A stretch of DNA of 64,000 bases, taken from NCBI GenBank assembly GCA_023105745.1, contig JALGQZ010000013.1:20621105-20685104 (forward strand), given 5' to 3'. This DNA is from Austropuccinia psidii (lineage: Eukaryota; Basidiomycota; Pucciniomycetes; Pucciniales; Sphaerophragmiaceae). The position numbers and the translations under genes were made by a program. Under the pieces are notes generated by a model. It made no database searches, was not told the DNA's origin, and worked only from the letters and a program-made list of their open reading frames with translations. Shown piece after piece: positions 10,101 to 21,047 of the stretch (position 1 is its first letter; each line of letters starts with the position of its first letter).

Positions 10101-11539
10101 TGTCAGCCTGTGACTCAAAACCAGAGCACAAGCATGACAGCCAAAATACCATAAATCAATGGTATAGCCAAAATACCACCAAAACATGGAACTGAGCCAA
10201 ATTAGCTCAAAAGGTATCAAACGAAAGAGGAAACTCACCCCTTTCTGAAAATATAAGTCCCATCACCATAGGACAAGAAATAACAAAGTTATTCCTGCCC
10301 AAAGTTATTGCTGAGCATAAACCTTAATTTTCACCTCTCATCTAAAATCTAGAAGGAGAGGCTTAACCCCATCAAATGGGTATTCAAAATGAAGCTCTAA
10401 GCCAGGGCTATCCAATGGTGCCAACCAAACTGAGCTAGCACCAGTATAACTTGAGTTATGGTCAAATTCAGGCCAAATAAGGGTGAACAAAACATTCACC
10501 TCTCGTCTAACTTTTACAGTTTTAGTGTGAGATACCAAAGGTGCGGTCTTTTTGGAAAGAGCACAATCAGGGCTATCTGATGGTGTCATCCATTTCCCCA
10601 TAACTCAACTACAACAGAAGTTATTGGCCAAACAAGCTTAATACAGCTTTTTGCCCAAACCACGCCAATGTACAAAAATACTTGTACATGGGATAACTTT
10701 GTCATATTTAATGATAACCATGTCAAGTTGGGTACCATTGTGTAACGCTCATATAGAGCTATTCAATGAACCAACTTTGAGCTTGATATCTCAAAAACTG
10801 ACAGAGTTATGACCATTTTAAGGTCAAAATCCCACCAGCTGTCATATACAGCCTTACCATAGGATAACACCCCATAATCATGAATATGAGGTGTCAACAG
10901 ACAAAGGAGCATGTTTTTGCTTCAATACCTCATATGTCAGTCAATACTGGGGTCCCATACAGTTTCTGTACAGCATTCTACGCGTCATACACGTCAGAAT
11001 CAGGCTGTGAGGTCCCCAGATGAAAATTTTCACCCTGTATTGGTGAAAACTGCCCAGATGTGGTTTCAAAACCACATCTGAGCCCAATACAGGTTATACA
11101 GGCTGTTTGCAAACCACAAGCCAGTACTAGAGAGTGAAAAAATCTTCACTTCCTCTACGTGGAAAGGTCTAGCACCCTTGCCACCTCATTTCAGGATAAA
11201 AAGGAGGCTTTTCACTGCCAGAATTGCTTCTTCATCCTGCTCTTGAATAACCTACGTAGTAAACTGTCAAAAACAGCTTTACTCTTGGTTAAATAATCAG
11301 GTATACTCTTAATTTAAAGTATTGTAGTCTTTATTATTGTAATCCAACAGGTAAAGCTGCACCCAGGGCTTTCAACAGCGCTCACCACCACTATATCTCT
11401 ATAGTAAAGCCCTTTAAATCTTAAAATAAATCATTTATTATCAATATTATTATCTTTTAAAACCATTCTTACCATGTCACAGTCATAGTTAAAGCTTGTA
11501 AATACTCTTATACACCTTTATCATAGACTCAGCCTGACA
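10101..11539 (+). repeat. Element B 3' LTR (1439 bp)
   Basis: Same ends and length as the 5' LTR, with about two dozen substitutions and small indels scattered along it (for example near 10547-10556, 10744-10746 and 11136-11146). The palindrome arms are kept except for the central base. It should carry the 3' end signal (AATAAA around 11425). Confidence 0.95.
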
Positions 11540-11544
11540 ATATC
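11540..11544. repeat. Target-site duplication ATATC, right copy
   Basis: Matches 1834-1838. Counting only one copy, the Gag frame of element A runs on without a shift. Confidence 0.95.
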
Positions 11545-14500
11545 ACCCAGATGTCATGTTGGTGAATAAGGAAAGATCTCCATCACAATACCAGGATGGA
11601 TATGATATGTCTTATTCTGAAAAGGAAGGCTGGAAACAGCTTCCTGAGGCCTCAAGCTGGCCCAAATTCTATGGAACTGGAGAATATGATCACATGGAGC
11701 ACATAGATTATATTGATGGACTCTACATTGATGTACCAAGCATAGCAGGCTACTGGATTACTGCTAGACTCAATACAGCACTTAAAAGTCATGCTAGTAT
11801 ATGGTACACAGAAATGAAAGGAATCCATGGCAGGAGAAACTGGCCATGGTGTAATCATCAAATTATCCAAAAGTACAGCAATGGTACTTGGATATGGCAG
11901 ACAACCATGTCATTTGAAAATGACAAATACTCAGTAGACAAAGATCCATATGAGTGTTGTTATAGACAGTCTAAAAGACTCAAAGTCATTGATCCTCAAA
12001 TGAACACTCTAATGAGGAATCACAAAATTCTGACACAAATGCCAGGAGAACTAGGGAATGCAATAAAGTGCAGATGCAACCAAAATTGCACTCTAGACGA
12101 CATTGCAAATACCTTACAAGGTGTAAGGAAAAGAGCTAATATAGGGAAATACACCCCATATAAAAGCAGTGGTTTCAAAGAGAAACAATCTTCCAGGTCA
12201 GAGTTTAAAGACAAACCCAGGGAAAGGGTGGCATAAGTGACCAAGAAGAAAACTTATTGTCACAATTTTGGTTCAACAGATCACTATGCCAACAACTGTC
12301 CAAAGGCAAAGAAAAAATTCTATGCCATTGAGAAAGTCCCAGAGGAGGAATCCCCAACAGAGGATTCTGAATCAGAATCTATGGGTGATGGCATCAGGGA
12401 AAAATCTGATGATGACCAAGACCTGAGAGAAGAATTGCTAGTGGAATACCAAGAGGAAACCCCACTATAAATCCAAGACATACGGTTGGAAGCAGGCATG
12501 ACACAAGATACTGCTGACAAAAACTTGTGCAAAAACACACAATAACCAAAAACATTCCTGGTTCCAACAACCAATGGAATGGCATACATACATGGAGCAG
12601 CCACAAAAATGACTGTTTGTATTGACAATGCTCAAAATCCATTGATCATTGACAGTGGAGCACAATGCTCCATAGTGGCCAGAAATTATCTGGACAGACA
12701 CTTCCCAAACTGGGAAAACCAGCTCTTGCCCACCAAGGCAAAGAACTTCAAGAGTGAATCAGGGAAGATGAACTCCATTGGGACAATTATCAAAGAGATA
12801 CTTATACCCCATAGGAGAGGTAACATCAGACTTAACCCAGAGTTTGTTGTTCTTGATGAGGCCCACATCCAAGGGGCTTTTCTGGAAACAGATTATCAGA
12901 GGTTGTATGGCATAGATATTTACAATAGTAAAAACAGGAACATTATCATTGTTACCAACAAGGAAATGAAATTTTCACTTGATATTTACCAAATATCTGC
13001 CCAAGATCCTCTTGAAGAACTAATTAATGAATTCAGAGAGGGACAGTTTAGCACTACCCTCACCAGTAAACAGAAACTAAGTTTACTGAAAATTCTGAGA
13101 AAGAATAGACCAGCATTTTCCATTGGTGAAGAAGCATTGGGAAAAATCAGGGGCCATGACATAGAACTATATGTGGATGTGGAAAGACCTTACCCACCCA
13201 TTCTCAGGAGACCTCCTTACCCAGCAAGTCTGGAAACCAGGAAAGAAATTAAAAAACATATCAATGCATTTCTGGACATGGATGTCATCAGGAAGATTGG
13301 ACACAATGAAATAGTGGAAATAACAACTCCAGTCCTGATCACCTGGCATGATGGAAAGTCTAGGCTGTGTAGAGATTTCAGAGCTCTGAATAATTAAACC
13401 AAAGCTGACAGTTACCCTATACCCAGGATACCCCACCCCTAGAAAAGCTGGAAAAAGCCAAATACATAACCAAAATGGATTGTATGAAAGGCGTCCACCA
13501 GAATGCAGTTAAACCAAACTCCATGAAATTACTCAGAGCATATGTCATATGGGCATATATGAGTACACTAGGATTCCATTTGGAATTAAGAATGCACCAG
13601 CCCACTTCCAAAGGATGATGGACACCATATTTCAAGAAGAAATATTGGAAGGCTGGATGGTAGTATACATTGATGACATCATTATGTACTCAGAGACATG
13701 GAAAGACCATGTGCAATACATAGACAGATTAGTAAGTAAATGCACACCTAAAAATCTGAGAATTTCATTCAAAAAGTGCAATTTTTGCCAACAAGAGCTA
13801 TTAGCTCTAGGACATAAAGTCTCAGGTCTTAGTCTGGCAATTGACCAGAATAAAGTAGCAGCAGTACTGCAAAAGCCAGTACCAAGAAAAATCAAAGAGA
13901 TGCAGTCTTTCCTTGGGTTTGCTAGCTACTATAGAAGCCACATCAAAACGCTTTACCACATAACTAGTAGTTTATACAAGCTATGTTCAAAAGATGTAGT
14001 TGTTGAAATAACCAAGGAAAGAAGGGATGCATATGAGAGGATCAAATATGAACTCACAAATGCACCTGTGCTCATCTTTCCTGACTTTGACCTACCATTC
14101 AAGTTATAAATAGATGCAGCATGTATCCAATGGTTAGAAGCAGCCCTTCACCAGAGACAAATTGTGGATGGTGAACCAACAAAGGGATGAATATGTTACA
14201 TCTGTAGGAAGCTGAAAGATTGGGAAGCCAGGTATGGGGCCATCCAGACTGAATGTCTATGTCTAGTCTGGGCTCTAGGGAAACTCCATCATTATTTGGA
14301 GGCTGCAGTCTTTGAAGTCTACACAGAATGCACAGCTTTGAAGTCCTTACTAAAAATGAAGACTACCAATAGACACATGCTGAGCTGCCAAATAGCCATC
14401 CAGGAGTATAGAGGGAATATGAACGTCATATACAAAGACGTTAACAGCCATACCAATGCAGATGACCACTGGATAATGTCAAAAGCAGCACAGCTTATGA

Positions 14501-16238
14501 CCCTGAATTATCAGCTAAAATTCCTATTGATTTGGTGGAAATAGATAGGAAGAAAAACTTCAGATTCTCTGAGTGGGCACCAAGAAGTGGTACCCCAGAC
14601 AGTGGAAACACTCACTCAGAAGGAACAGAAACCCCCATACTGGGAATAAGCTCCTCATAAATGCACACTTAATTCTTCAATGCGGTAATACAGACATATT
14701 CCAAACACAAACAGTGTGGCATATTGTTACAAATCCTTCAACAAAGATACAGCAGCCCATAACTGGAGTTCCAGTTGGAAGAACCCTGGTTGAGGGACTA
14801 TAAATACAATAAATTTTTCCTTATAGATGGCCTACTCTACCATATAGAGAAGCACACAAGTGCACTCACAGTGGTAGACAGAGACCACATCTCTCTGATC
14901 CTGCAGGAATGCCATGACTGCCCCTACATGGGACAAATGAGTGAGGACAGGACCAAAGACAGGGTAGCAAGCATTGCTTGCTGGCCCAAGTGGGAACAAG
15001 AGTTAAGTGAAAGAATCAACACTTGTGAAAGATGCCAGAAGGCAAATAGGAAACATGGAAAGAAGTATGGACTACTCCAACATATAGAAGAACCCAAACA
15101 CCCATGGGAAACCATCAATATGGACTGGGTTACAGGACTTGTCCCAGAAGGCAAAGAAAACTACAATGCCTGTTTAATAATAGTTGATAGGTTTAGCAAG
15201 AGTATGAGGTGTCTGCCATGCCATAAAGAGGACACAGCCATGGATACTGCTCTGTTATTCTGGAATAACATCATATCGACCTGTGGAGTCCCTAAGATCA
15301 TCATTAGTGATAGGGACCCAAAATTCACATCTGAATTTTGGATCAACTTGTATGGCACGCTTGGAACCAAGTTTGCATTTTCTACAGCTTATCATCCACA
15401 AACAGATGGACCAACTGAAAGGATGATCTGGGAAATGGAAGACATCCTTAGAAGATTCTGTGCCTATGGCATGGAATACAAGGACCATGAGGGATACACC
15501 CAGGACTTGGTCACCCTTCTACCAGCAGTCCAACTGGCTCATAATACAAGTCAGAACTCTTCCACAGGAAACACACCTGTACTGGTAGAAAAAGGGTGGA
15601 ACCCTTTGTTACCAGTGGATCACTTGAAGAGAAACCTTCTAACCATTCACCCCACAGCCAGAGATTTGCGTGAAATGTGGAAGAAAGCCTGTGACACAGC
15701 TTCCAGATGCATAGCTGAGGCCAAAGAATATAATAAGCACAGTTGGGACAAGACACACATGGATCCTGACTTGAAGGAAGGGGACCAGGTGTTAGTGTCT
15801 ACACTAAACTTGGATAATCTTAAAGGACCCAAGAAAATGAGAGACTCATTTGTAGGGCCCTTCACTATCATTCAGTTGATAGGGAGAAATGCAGTGGAAC
15901 TCAAACTCACAGAAGAGTTTTCCAGGGAACACCCAGTCTTTCCAGTGACCTTCGTCAAGCCATACATCCAGAATAAGGAGGATAAATTCCCCTCCAGGAA
16001 GAGAAACACCACCCCTCCAGAAATAGTGGAGGAAGAGAACTCCCCTGAACCCATGAAGAAAATTATCAAGGCCAGGAAGATCAGACTTAATGGTAGGGAT
16101 CAGAGCCAATACTTAGTCAGATTAAAAAATTAAACAGCTGATAAAGACAAATGGTTGGCAGAAGATGCCATACCATATGGGAACCTTCATTTGAGGAGAT
16201 TCAGAGCCTCTAAGAGACTGAACAGTCTCATCAATGAT
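11545..16238 (+). pseudogene. Element A Gag-Pol, distal part (decayed)
   Basis: Continues the Gag frame cut at 1838: capsid-like region to a TAA at 12234, knuckle with the second Cys replaced by Phe (CHNFGSTDHY), stops at 12468 and 12543, protease DSGAQCSIV, first half of reverse transcriptase to TAA 13395, a frameshift near 13436, YIDDIIMY in the second half, TAA 14107, damaged RNase H with further breaks to ~14770, then integrase 14775-16133 with HHCC, DRDPKF and TDGPTERM kept, and chromodomain-like remnants. Several independent breaks make it non-functional. Its best-preserved stretch is the integrase. Confidence 0.9.
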
Positions 16239-16261
16239 GAGCCTTTTTTAGAGGAAGGGCA

Positions 16262-17692
16262 TGTCAGCCTGTGACTCAAAACCAGAGCACACGCATGACA
16301 GCCAGATACTATAAATCAATGGTATAGCCAAGATACCACCAAAACATGGAGCTGAGCCAAATCAGCTCAAAAGGTATCAAAAGAAAGAGGAAACTTATCC
16401 CTTTCCAAATATACAAGTCCCATCACAATAGGACAAAGAATAACAAAGTTATTCCTGCTCACAGTTGTTGCTGAGCATAAACCTTAAATATCACCTTATC
16501 TGAAATACACAGTAAGAGGCCTAACCCCATCAAATGGGTATTCTTAATGGAACTCTGAGTCAGGGCTATCCAATGGTACCAGGCAAACTGATCTAGCACC
16601 ATTATGACTGAAGTTAAGTCCAAATTCAGGCCGAATAAGGGTGAATAAAATATTTACCTCCCATCTAACTTCTACAGTTTTAGTGTGAGATACCTAATGT
16701 GAAGTCTTTTTGCAAATAGAACAATCAGGGCTATCTTATGGTGCCATTCATTTCCCCATATCATATCTAGAACAAAAGATATAAGGCAAGCAAGCCCAAT
16801 ACAGCTTTTGTCTAAAACCACGCATATGTACAAAAATCTTGCACAGGGGATACCTTTGCCATATTCAATGATAACCATATCAAATGAGGTAACCTTTTTT
16901 AGAACACATACAGGGCTACACACTGAATCAATTTTGAATTGGATATCTCAAAAACTGACACATTTATGGCCGTTATAAGGTCAAGATCCCACAGTTTGGC
17001 CAATACAGCCTTATCATGCGATAATATCCCCTAACCATGATTATGACGTTTCGAACAGATGAAGGAGCTTTTTTTTACATCAATACCTCATATTTGACTC
17101 ATTACTGGGGTCCCATAATAGTTCTGTACAGCATTCTACATGTCATGCACGTCAGAATCAGGCTGTGTGGTCCCCAGATCAAAATTTCACCCTGTATTGG
17201 GGAAAACTGCCCATATGTGGTTTCAAAACCACATCTGAGCCCAATCCAGGCTATAAAGGCCTTTTTCAAAGCACAGGCCATCCTCAAGGGTGAAAAATCC
17301 TCACTTCCTCCACGCAAAAGGCTCTAGCAGCCTTTTCACCCCATTTCAGGATAAAAATAGGCCTTTTCACTGCCAGAAAAGGAATCCCCATCCTACTCTT
17401 GAATTCCTACATAGTACAACTGTCAAAAACAGCTATACTTATGGAAAATAATCAGGTATACTTTAAATTTAAGTATTGTAGTCTTTATTCTTGTAATCCA
17501 ACAGGTAAAGCTGCACCCAGGGCTTTCATCAGCGCTCACCACCACTATTGCACAATAGTAAACCCTGCTATTTTATCTATAAACCCTTTTTATCATTAAA
17601 TACCTTTAGTTGAAACGTTTATCACTGTGTGACAGTCATAGTTGAAGCTGTAAATGGTTTGTTTACTACTTCATCATAGAATCAGCCTGACA
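16262..17692 (+). repeat. Element A 3' LTR (1431 bp)
   Basis: Starts TGTCAGCCTG after a GAGGAAGGGCA purine tract and ends AATCAGCCTGACA. Clearly the same family as the B LTRs but with many more substitutions and small indels. It keeps the near-palindrome (17214-17239), the GATAAAAA box and the conserved AACAGGTAAAGCTGCACC segment near 17499. Confidence 0.9.
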
Positions 17693-19963
17693 ATTATATT
17701 CTTGTTTTTTGAAAATCTGCAGAAGAACATGTTGCTCATGTGTCCACTGTGAAACCCTCAAGATGGACCAAGAAAAAGTCCAGAAAATTGTTGATTGGCC
17801 ACCTCCAAGAAGCCTCAAGACTCTTTCATCATTCATTGGCTTTTCCAATTTTCACTGCTGTTCCATCAATAATTATTCCATGACAATTAGTTCACTCACC
17901 AAATTCCTCAAGAAAGATTCCCATTTTCCCCTCAATGAGGAATATATTAGACATTTTGATTGACTCATGGAGTCTTTCACCACTTCTCCAATCTTTTTTC
18001 ACTTTAATCCTTCTCTACCCACCCTTTTAGAGACTGATGTTTCTTATTGTTCCTTGGGTGCTGTACTGAGTTAGGTTTCTGACTCAGGAAAACATCCCAT
18101 TGAATTTGAAAGCCGCAAGCTTCTTCCAGCTCAGCTCAACTATGGTATTCATGACAAGGAACTCCTTGGAATGGTCTGGGCTGTCAAGTGCTGCAGAGCT
18201 TTTCTTCTTTCTCTTTCTTCCTCTTTTGAAGTTCTCACAAATCATTTTGCACTACAATACTTTATGTCTTCCCAGATTCTCACTTGCCCTCAAGCCCGCT
18301 GGACTTGATTCCTCTCTGAATTCAATTTCTCCATTAATTACACCCTTGGCCACTTGGAAAATATTTACAATCATTTCTGCACAATGTTTATCCAGAGAGG
18401 ATGGAGGATTTCATCAGCAAGAATCCAATGAATTACCAAAAAAAATTGAGCAAGATGAAATTAAACCCTCAATATCCTTTACATTCAAGATGGATTTTTT
18501 TTCAAATTTGATTGAATCAATTCAGAAGGAATTACTTGAGAATACTCAGCATTTAACTACCCTGGAAGATTTGGGAAAAGGTAAATCTGTTGCAAATTAT
18601 TCCCTTGATTCTTCATCCCATTTTCTGCTCTTCAAAGATAGGGTGGTTGTCCAAAATGACCCCTCAAGTCAGCTCAATATACTTCAAAACTGGAATGACT
18701 CTCCTCTAGCTGGAAACCCTGGCCAAGAGAAGACTCTCAAACTTGTCAAGCAGGATTCTCACTAGTCTGGCATGACTCAATTTATCAAGGATTATGTCTC
18801 ATCCTGTCAACAGTGTTCAAGAAACAAGAATATTCAGCACAATAAGTTTGGACTCCTCAAACCTCTTCCAATTCCAAATTTCCCTTGTATTTGTCCTTCA
18901 ATGGACTTCATCACTCAATTTCCTTTGTCCAAGTCTTTTGACTCACTCATTTTTGTAGTGGGCAGACTTTAAAAAATGTAAGTTTTTATTCAAACAATGT
19001 ATTGAAATACCTCACTCTTTTTGGCCAATTTATTAATCAAGAATATTTTCCCAAAGAATGGCCTTCCTTCAAAAATTGTCAGTGATAGAGATCCTCTTTT
19101 TGTTTCTTCTTTTTGGACCAATCTTTGTCAGACGCTTAAGATTTCAAAGGATCTGTCAACTGCTTACCATCCATCAACTGATGGACATACAGAGAGGGTA
19201 AATCAGATACTAGAACAGTATCTTTGCATGTATGTCAGCTATCATCAAGATGATAGAACACCTGGCTCCCTCTGGCTAAATTTTCTTACAATAACTCTGA
19301 CCAATATTCAACAAAACAATCACCGTTTTTTACTGCTTATGGAAGAGATCCTCAATTGGACTCAGTTCAAATTACTCAATATACTCTTTCTGGAAATTTA
19401 TCAACAAATATTCAATCAATAAAGCAAGATGTAAAGAGATAAGTTGAAGTTGCCATAAACAGGTTTAGGAGGTATGAAGATAAAAGTAGAAAGAGTCCAT
19501 TTTTTTCAATCCTGGTGACATGGTATGGCTTTGCTCCACAAATATCAAATCAACTGGACCCACAAACAAGCTTCCTGAAAGAACTTGAGGTCCTTTTCCA
19601 ATCTTGAAAAAAGTCAGCACTCATGCCTACCATATCAAGCTCCCATCCCAATGGAAGTCCATCCACCCAGTCTTCCATATTTCACTCTTAGAACCATTCA
19701 AGACATCAGCAATCCCAAATAGAAATCAAGAGCCTCTTCCTCAAGTTATTATTGAAGAATAAGAGGAATGGGAAGTCTCTCAAAGACTGGACTCAAAGCT
19801 CAAGAGAGAAAAATCATGGTATTTGGTGGAATGGAAAGGTTTCAGTCAAGACCCAGAAAAATCCACTTGGGAACCAAATGAAAACACCAAGAATTGTCCT
19901 CAACCTTTCAAGCATTTTCATTCTTTATATCCAGACAAGCCAGGACCCAATTCTTCAAGGGCT
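17693..19963 (+). pseudogene. Element I Pol remnant (RT end, RNase H, integrase, chromodomain)
   Basis: Starts with EEHVAHVSTV, then MDQEKVQKIVDWPPPRSLKT and FIGFSNF, the thumb/connection region typical of Gypsy reverse transcriptase. Next RNase H (ETDVSYCSLGAVLS, a TAG near 18072 where Gln is expected, then KLLPAQLNYGIHDKELL). Integrase begins DSPLAGNPGQEKT, has TGG to TAG at 18763, MDFITQF, a break at 18970, VSDRDPLF and STDGHTERVNQ, then shifts frame. The tail is a clear chromodomain (WEVSQRLDSKLKREK, WYLVEWKGFSQDPEKSTWEP) ending at TGA 19961. At least four breaks. It differs strongly from A/B/C Pol and is a separate lineage. Confidence 0.85.
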
Positions 19964-20742
19964 TGATTATCTAGGGAGCTGGGTGGGGAGAGGAATTACA
20001 AAAGGTATTGCCCCCTCCTGTTATGCACCTTTAGAGGTATTCTACCCTTGTTGTTGTAAAAATCAGCTTGGACACTCTGTGAGCGCTCTGCAAATTTTGG
20101 ACACAGATCCTTGGCCAGGCTTTCAAAATCAATTCCAAAATTATGGTAATCTTCACTTGGAAAAATGGGTCTTCCTTTTCTTAAGTACTTTCAAGGTATT
20201 TACCCTTTCCAATTCATTCATTCAAAAGCTCTTTTAGTTTTATGTTACTGGCGGAGTGGTTCACCAAATTTTTGCTCTTTTCCAGGTGTGCACTTCCCTG
20301 AGGGGTCTACAAGCTGTCAGAACATCAACTTGGCCACTACGTGAGCGCCTTGCATCAAATTCTTCATCCAAGGTCCTTGGCCAATTTCGAAATCAATTAC
20401 CAACCGCTGTGATGAAGATTGGAACCTCCTCCAGATTCATTTCTTTTAATTTCTCTTATTTTTGTTTTCATTCTTTAGTTTTATTTTGAATTCTTCTTTT
20501 ATCACGTCAAATTTCATGTCACAAAAAATCATTCATAATATATATTCATCAACAATATTGAAGCCAATGTCAAAAGAAGATCAAGCAAGTCCTACATCAT
20601 GTGCAAAAATGTTTAATATAAGTATTAATTTTTATTTCTCAAAAGAACTCCTCCTTATCCCCCTGAAAACCTCTTTCCAATAGCCTCAACAGTAATTACC
20701 TTATACTGGTTGTCAGGAGCTCACCCTTTCAAGGGGGGGTAT
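19964..20742 (+). other. Element I 3' untranslated region with an internal duplication
   Basis: No open frame of note. Two imperfect copies of a ~115-nt block lie at about 20030-20147 and 20289-20409: each has TGTGAGCG or CGTGAGCG, then a CCTTGGCCA core and AAATCAATT. A purine tract (AAGGGGGGG, 20731-20739) precedes the LTR. Confidence 0.6.
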
Positions 20743-21047
20743 TGTCACAACAACCATTTCCATAATCCTAGGGCATATTGGCCATTTTATCTTTCCCAGC
20801 CTTTTGTGGCCATTTCACCAACTGGGGCCAGCTTGGCCCCTTCATCCTCATCACGCTGTTAATGGCCAGTCTTTGCTCTTGAGAACTCTTAGGTGTTTTC
20901 AAGTTAACAGGGAAAATACAGCCCAAAGGCCTGCATTTGGCTTTTTAAGCTTTAAATAAAATTTTGCGCATTTTTTACATTTTGCTTTATTCAGTCCTTT
21001 TATTCCATTTTACCAAGTAATATGGGAAATATGCCAAAATGGTCATA
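20743..21047 (+). repeat. LTR K1 (3' LTR of element I), first segment
   Basis: Starts TGTCACAACAACC right after the purine tract. It is cut at 21047 by the reverse solo LTR K2 and continues at 24269. The segment around 20910-20960 is recognisable in reverse complement near 22310-22370 inside K2. Confidence 0.8.

Larger units (their letters stand above)
1839..11539 (+). mobile_element. Element B: near-intact 9.7-kb Ty3/Gypsy retrotransposon
   Basis: Complete element: 5' LTR 1839-3277, primer-binding site, leader, alternative-frame exons, Gag-Pol 4221-10076, polypurine tract, 3' LTR 10101-11539, flanked by ATATC. Both LTRs are 1439 bp and I count about two dozen differences between them by eye (roughly 98% identical), so insertion is fairly recent but not brand new. 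Gag-Pol is uninterrupted with all catalytic motifs present, so this copy may still be competent. It sits inside the Gag of element A. Confidence 0.95.
403..17692 (+). mobile_element. Element A: decayed Ty3/Gypsy retrotransposon, interrupted by element B
   Basis: Internal sequence of an old Gypsy element runs 403-1838, is broken by the complete element B plus its target duplication (1839-11544), and resumes at 11545 in the same Gag reading frame through protease, reverse transcriptase, RNase H and integrase to a 3' LTR at 16262-17692. The 5' LTR and leader are missing. Several nonsense codons and frameshifts show it is dead. It is the same family as B but visibly more diverged, so it was already a resident copy when B inserted. 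Confidence 0.85.
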
